A DNA stretch of 64,000 bases from Acidimicrobium ferrooxidans (lineage in GTDB: Bacteria > Actinomycetota > Geothermincolia > Fen-727 > Anoxymicrobiaceae). Positions within the stretch are counted from its first letter, which is position 1; each line of letters opens with the position of its first letter. The DNA is taken from the NCBI GenBank assembly GCA_020723485.1, contig DYIU01000001.1, positions 1,035,392-1,099,391 of the forward strand, written 5' to 3'. The position numbers and the translations under genes were made by a program. Shown piece by piece: positions 32,996 to 41,873 of this stretch. Under the pieces are notes generated by a model that saw only the letters and a program-made list of their open reading frames with translations, was not told the DNA's origin and made no database searches.

Positions 32996-34216
32996 ATGGC
33001 AAAGGTGATAGTGCTGGGCGGGTGCGGGGGCATCGGCAGCGTGGCTGCCAGGACCCTCGCGGCGACCGATTACTTCGACGAGATACTCCTGGGTGAGAAC
33101 CGCTACGAGGCCGCATGTACTTTTGCCTCTGAGCTCGGAGGGAAGGCCTCCGCGGTCGAGGTGGACGCGAACGATCCTGAGAGCCTCGAGGCCGCGATGC
33201 GGGGCTGCGACCTGGTCCTCAACTGCGTCGGCCCGTTCTATACCTACGGCCCGCCCATACTCGCCGCCGCCATCAGGTCAGGAATAGACTACGTGGACGT
33301 CTGCGACGACCTCGACGCGACGGAGCGCATGCTCGAGCTCGACGGCGAGGCGCGCGCGGCCGGCGTGTCCGCGCTCATAGGTATGGGCAACTCCCCGGGC
33401 CTCGCGAACGTGATAGCCAGGTGGTGCGCCGACACGATGCTCGACCAGGTGGAGGAGGTCAACATCTATCACGCACACGGAGGGGAGCCCTCCGAGGGCG
33501 GCGGCGTCATCAAGCACCGCATCCACGCCATGACGAACGACATCCCCCTGTTCATCGACGGCGAGTTCATAACCGTCAGGATGCTCGAGGAGAGCGGCCA
33601 GAAGTACGTCGTCGAGACCGAGTTCAAGAGCATCGGGACCTACCCGGTCTACCCTTACCCCCACCCCGAGACCATCACCATGCCCAGGTACTTCCCCGGA
33701 ATAAAGAGGGTCACGAACATGGGGGTCGTCGTGCCCCTCGACTACTTCCAGCTGACCATGGACACCGTGAAGCTCGGCATCTGCACCGAGGAGCCGCTCA
33801 TCGTCCAGGGCAGAGAGGTGATACCCATCGAGTTCGCGGTAGCCTACATAATCTCGCGGCGCCGGGGGTTCGTCGACGCGGCCGGGCTCACCGAGCCGAC
33901 CGGCTGCCTCAAGGTGGAGGTCAAGGGGCTGAAGGACGGCGAAGCCCACAGCTACGTCTTCTCGATGTTCTCCAAGGGCGCCGGCGCGGGGGAAGGCACC
34001 GGGATTCCGGCTGCCCTCGGGGCCATCATGATGAAGGAAGGCCAGATAACCGAGAAGGGGGTCTTCCCGCCGGAAGCGGGCGTCGATTCGGCGAAGATAC
34101 TCGAGCTCGCCGGCGGTGTCATGGGCAAGATGGGCGTCGGCGCGGGAGGCGTGCCCATCTACATCGAGCATATCGACAGGGACGGGAACACCGAGAGCAT
34201 AGACTTCAAGCTGTAG
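32996..34216 (+). CDS. Saccharopine dehydrogenase-like NAD(P)-binding protein
   Basis: The 406-residue protein begins AKVIVLGGCGGIGSVAART, a GXGXXG Rossmann site, followed by VLNCVGPFYTYG and DYVDVCDD, which are typical of the saccharopine dehydrogenase superfamily. The large C-terminal domain is unassigned. Members act on amino acids or lipids, so the substrate is open. ATG at 32996 follows GGGAGGTTGCGAC. An FGGY kinase gene follows after 35 bases. Confidence 0.83.
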   Translation: MAKVIVLGGCGGIGSVAARTLAATDYFDEILLGENRYEAACTFASELGGKASAVEVDANDPESLEAAMRGCDLVLNCVGPFYTYGPPILAAAIRSGIDYVDVCDDLDATERMLELDGEARAAGVSALIGMGNSPGLANVIARWCADTMLDQVEEVNIYHAHGGEPSEGGGVIKHRIHAMTNDIPLFIDGEFITVRMLEESGQKYVVETEFKSIGTYPVYPYPHPETITMPRYFPGIKRVTNMGVVVPLDYFQLTMDTVKLGICTEEPLIVQGREVIPIEFAVAYIISRRRGFVDAAGLTEPTGCLKVEVKGLKDGEAHSYVFSMFSKGAGAGEGTGIPAALGAIMMKEGQITEKGVFPPEAGVDSAKILELAGGVMGKMGVGAGGVPIYIEHIDRDGNTESIDFKL

Positions 34217-34251
34217 CGCCGGCCTCCGGCCGGCAGGCACGAAAGGCACCC

Positions 34252-35811
34252 ATGGCCGACCTCCTGATCGGGCACGACGTCGGCACCGGCGGAAGCAAGT
34301 CAGTCCTGGCGGACGCAGGCGGCAACATACTCGCGAGCGCCTTCCAGAAGTACGAGGTCAGCTACCCCGCGCCGTGCATGGCCGAGCAGAATCCGGATGA
34401 CTGGTGGTCGGCTGTATGCGCGGGGACCAGGAGCCTGCTGGAGCACAGCGGAGCCGACCCGTCATCAGTGAGAGGGATGGGTTTCGCGGGCCAGATGCTG
34501 AGCATCGTGCCGGTCGACGCCGGGGGGGAGAACCTTTGCCCGGGCATCCTCTGGCTGGACAGCCGCGCCGATGAGCAGGCCTCGAGGCTCACCCGCAGGC
34601 TGGGCGGCGAGCTCGTCCTCTCGAACGTCGTGGGCGCCCTTCCCTCCGGAAAGGACATAATGTGCAAGGTCCTCTGGCTGCGCGAGCAGAGGCCGGAGAT
34701 CTTCGCCCGGACCCACGCGGTGCTCGACCTGACCGGGTACCTGGTGCTGCGCGCCACGGGGGCCTTCTCCATAGACCACACCGGGGCGGCCGGCACCGGC
34801 CTGCTCGACAGCAGGAGGCGCTTCAGCCCCCTTCTCTGCCGCCTGGCAGGCTTCCCTGTAGAGAAGATGCCGGAGATACGGCGGAGCATCGACGTGGTGG
34901 GCGGACTCACCACGGAGGCGGCCGCGGACATGGGCCTGCCACGGGGAACGCCGGTCATTGCCGGGATGTCGGACATCCCGGCCGCTGCCACAGGCTCCGG
35001 GGCGCTGGAGGACGGGGACGCCCACATCTACCTCGGGAGCTCGAGCTGGCTGTGCCTGTCCCTCTCCAGGAGGGTGAACCTCCCGAAGAACGGCATCATA
35101 TCGCTCGCCTCGCCCGACCCTGCGATGTACACGATGATAGGCGAGTCGGAGACGGCCGGCATGTGCCTGGAGTGGTTCGCTGACAACCTGGCCGTCCCGG
35201 CGGAGCGCGAGCGGGCGGGGTCAGGCGGGGGCTCGATATTCCAGGTGCTCGACGAGGTCGCCGCCGCCGTTGAGCCAGGCTCCAGCGGGCTCATCTTCCT
35301 GCCCTGGATGTTCGGCGAGAGGGCGCCCGTGACCGACACCACGCTCAGGGGCGCGTTCATGAACCTTGCGCTGCACCACGGCCGCGAGCACATGCTCAGG
35401 TCGATCTACGAGGGCGTCGCGTACAACCTCCGCTGGATGATGGACCAGGTCGAGCGAAAAGGGCTCCCGCTGAGGACCGTCAGGGCTATCGGGGGCGGAG
35501 CCGGGAGCGACACCTGGATGAGCATCATGGCGGACGCCACCGGCCGGCGCGTCGAGGCGATGGCCGGCCCCCAGGAAGCCGGGGCGCTCGGGGTCGCGCT
35601 CGCCGCCGCCGTGGGACTGGGGATATTCGGTGATTACAAGCAGATAAAGGACGTGCTCAAGGTGCGCCGCGCCTTTGAGCCGGACCCGGAGGTCCACACC
35701 GCGTACGACCCGCCGTACTCGGAGTTCCGGGCCATCTACCCCGCCTACTCCAAGTCATGCCGCAGACTGAACGCAAACACGGGGTCAGGTCACCTTGTTG
35801 CATTTTCCTGA
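34252..35811 (+). CDS. FGGY-family carbohydrate kinase (xylulokinase-like)
   Basis: The 519-residue protein begins with the phosphate-binding GHDVGTGGSKSVL, has GFAGQMLSIVP and WLDSRADEQ in the sugar region, and RAIGGGAGSDTWMSIMADAT plus GPQEAGALGVALAA in the second domain; these are quoted in parts. It should phosphorylate a sugar or polyol; xylulokinase-like enzymes are closest by eye. The last 13 residues (NANTGSGHLVAFS) are encoded by a repeat arm, so the ancestral stop was probably lost and the new one lies just after the element. GAAAGGC precedes the ATG. Confidence 0.88.
   Translation: MADLLIGHDVGTGGSKSVLADAGGNILASAFQKYEVSYPAPCMAEQNPDDWWSAVCAGTRSLLEHSGADPSSVRGMGFAGQMLSIVPVDAGGENLCPGILWLDSRADEQASRLTRRLGGELVLSNVVGALPSGKDIMCKVLWLREQRPEIFARTHAVLDLTGYLVLRATGAFSIDHTGAAGTGLLDSRRRFSPLLCRLAGFPVEKMPEIRRSIDVVGGLTTEAAADMGLPRGTPVIAGMSDIPAAATGSGALEDGDAHIYLGSSSWLCLSLSRRVNLPKNGIISLASPDPAMYTMIGESETAGMCLEWFADNLAVPAERERAGSGGGSIFQVLDEVAAAVEPGSSGLIFLPWMFGERAPVTDTTLRGAFMNLALHHGREHMLRSIYEGVAYNLRWMMDQVERKGLPLRTVRAIGGGAGSDTWMSIMADATGRRVEAMAGPQEAGALGVALAAAVGLGIFGDYKQIKDVLKVRRAFEPDPEVHTAYDPPYSEFRAIYPAYSKSCRRLNANTGSGHLVAFS
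35771..35806 (+). repeat. REP-like element, single arm inside a gene's 3' end
   Basis: The arm ACGCAAACAC-GGGGTCAGGTCACCTTGTTG-CATTTT is read as the final residues of the FGGY kinase; the TGA stop is at 35809. It has one change (ACCTTG for ACTTTG) relative to the common form. Confidence 0.82.
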
Positions 35812-35917
35812 TACCCTTCAATTACAAGACTGATTTAATGTATTACTTACATATTGACTATCCGTCTTACAAATGCTAATCTCCTCCAACAAAGGTTCAT
35901 GGTAGTGAGGTGCGCGT

Positions 35918-36142
35918 ATGGACACCGCGAAGGTCAGCTCGAAGTACCAGATAGTGATACCCAAGAAAGCCCGGGAACTCCTCGCCATCGACGAGGGGGA
36001 CAAGGTCGTCTTCGACTACCGGGACGGGCTGGTCGTCCTTCTCCCCAAGCCCAGGGACTTTGTTGAATTCTCGCGCGGCCTCGGCGCCGAGGTATGGAAG
36101 GACTCGGACGCCGGGGAGTACGTCGAGGAGGAGAGGCAGTAG
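35918..36142 (+). CDS. AbrB/MazE-type antitoxin
   Basis: The 74-residue protein has the swapped-hairpin AbrB DNA-binding sequence (AKVSSKYQIVIPKKARELL, then GDKVVFDYRDGLVVLLPKP). Its stop overlaps the start of a PIN-domain gene, the usual layout of a VapBC-like pair. The antitoxin would bind both the toxin and the operon promoter. The C-terminal tail (EVWKDSDAGEYVEEER) is the likely toxin-binding part. An AT-rich region precedes it. Confidence 0.9.
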   Translation: MDTAKVSSKYQIVIPKKARELLAIDEGDKVVFDYRDGLVVLLPKPRDFVEFSRGLGAEVWKDSDAGEYVEEERQ

Positions 36143-36597
36143 TGGCGAAGGGCAAGCGGCTCAAGAAAGACCTCTCGGAGCACAAAAGGGTCGGCATAGA
36201 CACCTCGGTTTTCATCCATCACTTCGAGGGAGGAGAGCTTTCTGAGCTCACCACCGTGCTGCTGGAGCGGGTGCAGGACGGCCACTGCACCGGGGTGGTC
36301 TCCACCGTGACCCTGGCCGAGGTCATGGTGAAACCCATTAGGATGGGCCTCGACAGCCTCGCCGATCTCTACCGGCTCATCTTCTACGAGATGCCGCACC
36401 TGGAGACCGTCGCGATGGGCAGGAGCGTCGCCGCGAGGGCCGCTTCGCTCAGGGCCGAGCACGGGCTCCGCCTGGCCGACGGCGTGGTCCTCGCGAGCGC
36501 GCTGGAGGCGGGGGCGACCGCCCTGGTGACGGACCGCGAGGTGTTCGATGCGGTGAAGGGATTGCAGGTGATCCAGCTCAAAGAGTATCTTGAGTGA
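36142..36597 (+). CDS. PIN-domain ribonuclease toxin (VapC-like)
   Basis: From GTG at 36142 the protein has 151 residues and the four PIN acids: Asp 20 in VGIDTSVFIHH, Glu in TLAEVMV, Asp in LADGVVLASA and Asp in VTDREVF. PIN toxins cleave RNA and arrest growth when the antitoxin is lost. GAGGAGAGGCAG in the end of the antitoxin gene is the ribosome site. The open frame begins 48 bases earlier, but that part overlaps the antitoxin. Confidence 0.9.
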   Translation: MAKGKRLKKDLSEHKRVGIDTSVFIHHFEGGELSELTTVLLERVQDGHCTGVVSTVTLAEVMVKPIRMGLDSLADLYRLIFYEMPHLETVAMGRSVAARAASLRAEHGLRLADGVVLASALEAGATALVTDREVFDAVKGLQVIQLKEYLE

Positions 36598-36643
36598 GCG
36601 GGCGGCGACGCGCGGCGGTACACCACCGGTTCCCGAAGGGAGG

Positions 36644-36661
36644 AAGCTTTTCATAAAGCTT
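36644..36661. repeat. Short inverted repeat before the radical SAM gene
   Basis: AAGCTTT and AAAGCTT flank a TCAT spacer, nine bases before the GTG at 36670 and just after GGGAGG. It could hide the ribosome site of the radical SAM gene. Confidence 0.35.
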
Positions 36662-36669
36662 ACGACACA

Positions 36670-38196
36670 GTGATAAAAAAAGTAGTGCTCATCGAACCCA
36701 GGTCTCCCGGTTTTCACGTCTTCAGCAAGTTCAAGCTGCCGAGGCTCGGCCTGCCCCTGCTAGGGGCTCTCCTGGAACGCGAACTCGGGGTCGAGGTGAA
36801 GGTCTACTTTCAGGAGATCTCACTTGACTGGGAGGCGGTTGACGACGCCGACCTCATCGGCATCTCCACCATAACCCCGACGGCCCCGGTAGCTTACGAC
36901 ATCGCCGCTCGCATCAAGAGGGTGAGCGACACCCCGGTGGTGCTCGGCGGCCCGCACGTCTCGTTCCTGCCGGACGAGGGCCTCGAGAAGGGCGCGGACT
37001 TCGTGGTGAGGGGCGAGGGGGAATGGACGTTCGTAGAGCTCGTTAGGCACCTGTCGTCCGGCGAGGGAAGCCTGTCCGGTATCATGGGCCTGTCCTACGT
37101 CGATGACGGCGAACACCGCCACAATCCTGACCGCGAGAGGGTCGCCGACCTGTCGTCCCTGCCCTGGCCCGACCTCACGCTCATCGAGGGTTTCGAGAAG
37201 CTGAAGACGATACCGGTCATGACCTCCCGCGGTTGCCCGTACGACTGCAAGTTCTGCTCGGTTACAAGCATGTTCGGCCGACGCTACCGCTTCCGGGAGG
37301 TCGATGACGTCATCGCGGAGCTCGAGGTGCTCTGCGAGCGCCAGCCGGACCGGACGGTCTTCTTCTACGACGACAACTTCACGGCGTCGCCCGCCCACAC
37401 CAAGGAGCTCCTCCGGAAGATGAAGGAGAAAGGCATCCCCGCACGGTGGATGGCCCAGTCCCGGGTGGACGTGGTAAAGGACGAAGAGCTTATGCAGCTC
37501 ATGAGGGACACCAACTGCAAGAACCTCTTCATCGGGGTAGAGTCCGTGAACCCGGCGACGCTGGAGGAGTTCCGCAAGTCCCAGACCGTGGACGACATCG
37601 TGCGCGCCGTCGAGATAATCCACAGGTACAAGATTACCGTCCACGGCATGTTCGTGCTGGGCTCGGACGAAGACGACAGGGAGACCATCCGGGAGACCGT
37701 GCGCTTCGCGCGCAAGTGCGGTATCGATACGGTGCAGTTTCTCATCCTGACACCGCTGCCGGGAACAGAGACATATGATGAGCTGTGCCAGCAGGGGCGC
37801 ATCTTCGTGGACGACTGGGGGAAGTTCAGCGGGCACCACGTGGTGTTCGAGCCGGCCAAGATGTCGCCGTTCCAGCTCCAGAAGGAGACCGGCCTCAAGG
37901 CCATGCGCAAGTTCTACTCTATCTTCCAGGCCTGGAAGCTGGGTCTCACCTTCCGCTTCAAGAAGATGGCCATCACCATCTACGCGCACCACACCATCAA
38001 CAAGTGGAAGTCGAGCAACAGGTACTTCGTCTCCGAGCTGCGCCACAGGTACAAGGCCGAGAGGCATGCCCGCAAGGCCGAGAAGGCGCGCCGCAAGCAG
38101 CTGAGCCTGGAACACGAGGCGCTCGAGGAAGCGGCCGCCGCAATGCCGGCCGGCGAGCACGAGTCCCGGGAGCACGAGAAGGTCTTGGGGATGTAG
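36670..38196 (+). CDS. B12-binding domain radical SAM protein
   Basis: The 508-residue protein has an N-terminal cobalamin-binding Rossmann domain without the DXHXXG ligand (IGISTITPTAPVAYDIAA, VVLGGPHVSFLPDEG) and a radical SAM core with CPYDCKFCS near residue 190. Enzymes of this build include BchE, HpnP-type methylases and others that methylate or rearrange unreactive carbons. The C-terminal 70 residues are basic and may be coiled coil (RHRYKAERHARKAEKARRK). Substrate unknown. It fits the cobalamin-rich theme. GTG at 36670; no better start is seen. Confidence 0.88.
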   Translation: MIKKVVLIEPRSPGFHVFSKFKLPRLGLPLLGALLERELGVEVKVYFQEISLDWEAVDDADLIGISTITPTAPVAYDIAARIKRVSDTPVVLGGPHVSFLPDEGLEKGADFVVRGEGEWTFVELVRHLSSGEGSLSGIMGLSYVDDGEHRHNPDRERVADLSSLPWPDLTLIEGFEKLKTIPVMTSRGCPYDCKFCSVTSMFGRRYRFREVDDVIAELEVLCERQPDRTVFFYDDNFTASPAHTKELLRKMKEKGIPARWMAQSRVDVVKDEELMQLMRDTNCKNLFIGVESVNPATLEEFRKSQTVDDIVRAVEIIHRYKITVHGMFVLGSDEDDRETIRETVRFARKCGIDTVQFLILTPLPGTETYDELCQQGRIFVDDWGKFSGHHVVFEPAKMSPFQLQKETGLKAMRKFYSIFQAWKLGLTFRFKKMAITIYAHHTINKWKSSNRYFVSELRHRYKAERHARKAEKARRKQLSLEHEALEEAAAAMPAGEHESREHEKVLGM

Positions 38197-38245
38197 GGCT
38201 GGCGGCAGCCGGAGGATTCCCCGGCCACCTGTTGAAGCTTCACCC

Positions 38246-39442
38246 ATGCGCGCGATAACAAAGAAGCTCGTCCCGTGCCTGCTGGTCGTCGGACTCCTGT
38301 CGGGAGCCGCCGCATCGGCGGCAGGCTGCGGAGGCGAAAGCGAGCAACTCCCGAAGACGGAGCCGGCCCCGAAGGGGCCCGGCAACACGACCGGCATGCC
38401 TCTTTCCATTCCCGACGGGTTCTCGATGTCCGTCTTCGCCCGGGACCTTGCCAGGCCGAGGGCTCTCGCGTTCGACCAGGCGGGCAACCTGCTCGTCAGC
38501 ACTCCCGGGAGCGGGCAGGTGGTGGCCCTCCCGGACAGGAACTCGGACGGGGTGGCCGACGAACAGGTGACTGTCGCGGGCGGGCTCGACGACCCGCACG
38601 GCCTCGCCTTCCTGCCCGGCGACCCGACGAAGCTCTACATCGCGGAGACGGGCGAGGTGGCAGTCTACGATTACGACGGCGGCACCCTCAAGGCCGGCAA
38701 CAGGCGCAAGATCGTCGACCTGCCGGCGGGCGGAGGTCACCACACCAGGACTATCATGTTTCTTCCCGGGGACCCGGACAGGCTGCTCATAGCGGTCGGC
38801 TCGTCATGCAACGTCTGCATCGAGGACGACTGGCGCAGGGCCAAGATACTGGTCGCCGACATCGACGGGAGCGACCTGAAGCCTTTCGCCTCAGGCCTGC
38901 GCAACTCTGTCTTCATGGCCCTGCACCCTACGACCGGGCAGGTCTGGGCGACCGACAACGGCCGGGACCTGCTGGGCGACGACATCCCTCCCGACGAGAT
39001 AAACATAATCGAGGAGGGGAAGGACTACGGCTGGCCGACATGCTACGGCAAGAACGTCCACGACACGGATTTCGACAAGAACCAGTACGTCCGCGACCCG
39101 TGCGAGGGGAAGACGCCGTCCTATGTCGACCTGCAGGCTCACTCAGCGGCCCTGGGCCTCGCGTTCGTCGACTCCGGGAGCTGGCCTTCCGCGTACGGCG
39201 GCGACCTCCTGGTGGCCTTCCACGGCTCCTGGAACAGGAGCGTGCCCACGGGATACAAGGTCGTGCGGATAAAGCTCGATGGTGACGGCACCTACAAGGG
39301 CACCGAGGACTTCATCACCGGCTGGCTCCGCCCGGACGGGTCCGTTCTGGGAAGGCCGGTCGGGATAATCCTCTCGGGCGACGGGACCGCGTTCGTCACC
39401 GACGACAGGGCCGGGCTCGTCTACCGCCTCACTCCTCCCTGA
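38246..39442 (+). CDS. PQQ-type sugar (sorbosone/glucose) dehydrogenase family lipoprotein
   Basis: The 398-residue protein has a signal segment with a Cys at 29 (AASAAGC) suiting lipid attachment. The rest is a six-bladed propeller of the sorbosone/glucose dehydrogenase family: LARPRALAFDQAGNLLVS, DDPHGLAFLPGD, GLRNSVFMALHPTTGQVW and VAFHGSWNRS. Such proteins oxidise sugars or other alcohols at the cell surface, some with PQQ. Whether PQQ is bound here cannot be told, and no PQQ synthesis genes are present. Confidence 0.82.
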   Translation: MRAITKKLVPCLLVVGLLSGAAASAAGCGGESEQLPKTEPAPKGPGNTTGMPLSIPDGFSMSVFARDLARPRALAFDQAGNLLVSTPGSGQVVALPDRNSDGVADEQVTVAGGLDDPHGLAFLPGDPTKLYIAETGEVAVYDYDGGTLKAGNRRKIVDLPAGGGHHTRTIMFLPGDPDRLLIAVGSSCNVCIEDDWRRAKILVADIDGSDLKPFASGLRNSVFMALHPTTGQVWATDNGRDLLGDDIPPDEINIIEEGKDYGWPTCYGKNVHDTDFDKNQYVRDPCEGKTPSYVDLQAHSAALGLAFVDSGSWPSAYGGDLLVAFHGSWNRSVPTGYKVVRIKLDGDGTYKGTEDFITGWLRPDGSVLGRPVGIILSGDGTAFVTDDRAGLVYRLTPP

Positions 39443-39450
39443 CTCCAGGG

Positions 39451-39546
39451 TTGTCGCACACTGGGGTCAGGTCACTTGTTATATGCAGGACCTGTGCTCG
39501 GTGAGACTCTGGAAACGCAACAAGTGACCTGACCCCATGTTACAGG
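39451..39546. repeat. REP-like element, inverted pair with shared deletion
   Basis: Arms near 39451-39485 and 39511-39546 pair over TGGGGTCAGGTCACTTGTT and AACAAGTGACCTGACCCCA. Both arms lack the same two bases found in the common CACTTTGTTG form. The element begins nine bases after a stop codon. Confidence 0.88.
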
Positions 39547-39557
39547 TCGCAAAGCGG

Positions 39558-39563
39558 TATGAT
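39558..39563 (+). promoter_or_regulatory. -10 promoter candidate
   Basis: TATGAT lies 30 bases before the GTG start of the first crotonase gene, directly after the repeat pair. No -35 match is seen; the right repeat arm occupies that region. Confidence 0.35.
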
Positions 39564-39592
39564 ATCCGGGTGGGAGCTAACCGGGAGGAACC

Positions 39593-40381
39593 GTGGTGAA
39601 CGAAGAGCTTCAAGTAAAGATCCGCAAGAATTTCGCAGTGATAACACTCAACCGACCGAGCAAAGGCAACGCGCTTACAGCGTCCATGCTGGAGGGGCTC
39701 GCGGGCGTGCTGGATTCCCTCGCGGGAGACGACAACGTGAGGTGCGTGGTCCTCAAGGGCGCGGGCGAGAAGTTCTCGGTCGGAATGGACCTCAACGCGA
39801 TGGCCGACTGCACCCCGGAGGAGAACCAGAGACTGATCGGGGCGGGCGGTCCGCTCAGGCTCGCGATAGAGGCGGTGGAGGAGTTCCCGTTCCCGGTCGT
39901 CGCGATGGTCAGGGGCCACGCGGCCGGGGCGGCCTGCGAGCTCGCCACTTCATGCGACCTCAGGGTGGGTTCGAGCTCGAGCCGAATGGGGACGCCTCCC
40001 GCGCGCCTCGGGATAGTGTACCCGCCGGAGGGCCTCGAGCGTTTCGTGAGGACGTTCGGCCTCTCGGTGGCGCGCAAGCTGTTCTTCACCGCGAGGTACT
40101 TCGAAGGCCGCGAGCTGTACATGATGGGGATGCTCGACTTCTTCGTGACGGACGAGGAGCTGGAGCCCTTCACCATGGAGCTCGCCGACCGCATGACCAG
40201 GAACGCCCCGCTCTCGACCAGGGGGCACAAGCGGACCCTGGCTCTGATCGCAGGACAGGAGGCGGCCCCTCCAGAGGCGATGTCGGAGATCATGGGGCTG
40301 GTCACCGAGGCTATCGCGAGCGACGAGGCGGTCGAGGGAATCCGCGCCTTCCAGGAGAAGCGCGCTCCCAAATGGCGCTAA
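39593..40381 (+). CDS. Enoyl-CoA hydratase/isomerase (crotonase) family protein
   Basis: The 262-residue protein has the crotonase fold, with oxyanion-hole segments FSVGMDLNAM and GHAAGAACELATSCD. Of the two catalytic glutamates of true hydratases, the first is present (CELA) but the second is replaced by Pro (GTPPARLG). A plain hydration reaction is therefore doubtful; isomerase, hydrolase or decarboxylase chemistry is possible. GTG at 39593 follows GGGAGGAACC; the second codon is also GTG. Repeat elements flank the gene on both sides. Confidence 0.87.
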   Translation: MVNEELQVKIRKNFAVITLNRPSKGNALTASMLEGLAGVLDSLAGDDNVRCVVLKGAGEKFSVGMDLNAMADCTPEENQRLIGAGGPLRLAIEAVEEFPFPVVAMVRGHAAGAACELATSCDLRVGSSSSRMGTPPARLGIVYPPEGLERFVRTFGLSVARKLFFTARYFEGRELYMMGMLDFFVTDEELEPFTMELADRMTRNAPLSTRGHKRTLALIAGQEAAPPEAMSEIMGLVTEAIASDEAVEGIRAFQEKRAPKWR

Positions 40382-40416
40382 CGCAAACATGGGGTCAGGT
40401 CACTTTGTTGCGTTTT
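40381..40416 (+). repeat. REP-like element, single arm
   Basis: ACGCAAACAT-GGGGTCAGGTCACTTTGTTG-CGTTTT starts on the last base of the crotonase stop codon. Confidence 0.85.
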
Positions 40417-40442
40417 CCCTGATTTATTCTGAAAGGACATAG

Positions 40443-41873
40443 ATGCACCCGCTGAAACAGCTGATGAATCCCGGCTCCATAGCGTTCTGGGGAGCCTCAA
40501 ACAACCCCATGAAGATGGGCACCATCCAGCTCGCCAACGTCATCGAGACCGGCTACACGGGGGACATCTATCCCGTGCATCCCTCCGAGAGCACCGTGCT
40601 CGGCCTGCCCGCGTACGCGAGCATCTCCGCGGTGGGGAAGACCGTCGACCTCGCCCAGCTCACACTGCCAACCGACGTGGTCCCGGGGATACTTGACGAA
40701 TGCGGCCGCGCTGGCATACGGCGAGCCATTGTCATCTCCGGGGGCTTCAAGGAGGTCCCGGGGGAGAAGGGAAGGCAGCTCGAGCGGGAGATAATCGAGA
40801 TTGCGAGCAAGTACGACATGCGCTTCCTGGGGCCAAACTGTGTCGGGATATTCAACTCGCACTGCAGCCTCAACACCACCACCATCCACTCTCCGCCAAT
40901 GGGGGGAAAGATAGCCTTCGCGTCCCAGTCCGGGGCGTACACCGCGATGATAAACCCGTACCTCAGGGCACAGGGCATCAAGATGTGCCAGACCTTGAGC
41001 GTCGGGAACGAGGCCGACCTCGACCTCACTGACTGCGTCGAGTATCTCGCCTCCGAGCCGGAGGTAAAGGCGATAGGCCTCTACGTCGAGACCGTCAGGA
41101 GGCCGCGGGAGTTCGTCAGGGCGGCCGCGGAGGCGGTGAAGGTCAAGCCGGTGGTCGCGATATACGTCGGCGGCACTGAGGCCGGCTCGCGCTCGTCGCT
41201 CTCGCACACCGGCGCCCTCTCAGGGCCGGACGAGGTCTACGACGGCCTGTTCCGCCAGGCGGGGGTCATCAGGGCCGCGGACATAGACCAGATGTTCGAC
41301 CTCCTGCGCGCTCTTTCCTCTCAGCCCCTGGCGGAGGCGGGACGCATGGCGGTCATCACCAACTCAGGCGGTCCGGGCTCCTCGCTCGCTTACCACATAG
41401 AGAAGGCCGGCATGTCGGTCCCCACGTTCTCTGACGAGCTCGCGGCCCGGCTCGACCAGGTCACCGGAAGGCTCGCGTACGTCCGCAACCCGATCGACCT
41501 CACGTTCGAGACGGACATGCTGATATTCAAGAGGCTCCTCGAGATGGTCTTCGAGTCCGGCGAGGTGGACGGGGCCTTCCTCTACGGGATATTCGGCGGG
41601 CCCGACTTCATGGTGAACATGGTCAAGAGGTTCCCGGAGCTCGAGAAGCTGAAGGAGGTCCTCGTCCCGGCGCACATGAAGTTTCTGGCCGAGCTCGCCG
41701 AGGTGCCTAAGACGTTCGGCAAGCCGCTGGTCGTGATGTCGTTCCTGGGGCCGGAGACGGTCTCGGTGGGCCCGCTCATCGACGACGGCGTCCCGGTCTA
41801 CCCCTCTGCCGTCCGCTCCGCGCGGGCCATGCGCGCCCTCCTCGACTACGGCCGCATCCGCAACTCGGCTTAG
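40443..41873 (+). CDS. NDP-forming acyl-CoA synthetase, alpha (CoA-binding/ligase) chain
   Basis: The 476-residue protein has the CoA-binding domain (IAFWGASNNPMKMGTIQL), the ligase-CoA domain (GKIAFASQSGAYTAM) and the SLSHTGALSGP loop whose histidine is phosphorylated during catalysis. This is the alpha part of ADP-forming acyl-CoA synthetases. The ATP-grasp (beta) part is absent, and no separate beta gene is near, so it either needs a distant partner or works differently. It overlaps the convergent DUF2889 gene by four bases at the stop codons. Confidence 0.87.
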   Translation: MHPLKQLMNPGSIAFWGASNNPMKMGTIQLANVIETGYTGDIYPVHPSESTVLGLPAYASISAVGKTVDLAQLTLPTDVVPGILDECGRAGIRRAIVISGGFKEVPGEKGRQLEREIIEIASKYDMRFLGPNCVGIFNSHCSLNTTTIHSPPMGGKIAFASQSGAYTAMINPYLRAQGIKMCQTLSVGNEADLDLTDCVEYLASEPEVKAIGLYVETVRRPREFVRAAAEAVKVKPVVAIYVGGTEAGSRSSLSHTGALSGPDEVYDGLFRQAGVIRAADIDQMFDLLRALSSQPLAEAGRMAVITNSGGPGSSLAYHIEKAGMSVPTFSDELAARLDQVTGRLAYVRNPIDLTFETDMLIFKRLLEMVFESGEVDGAFLYGIFGGPDFMVNMVKRFPELEKLKEVLVPAHMKFLAELAEVPKTFGKPLVVMSFLGPETVSVGPLIDDGVPVYPSAVRSARAMRALLDYGRIRNSA

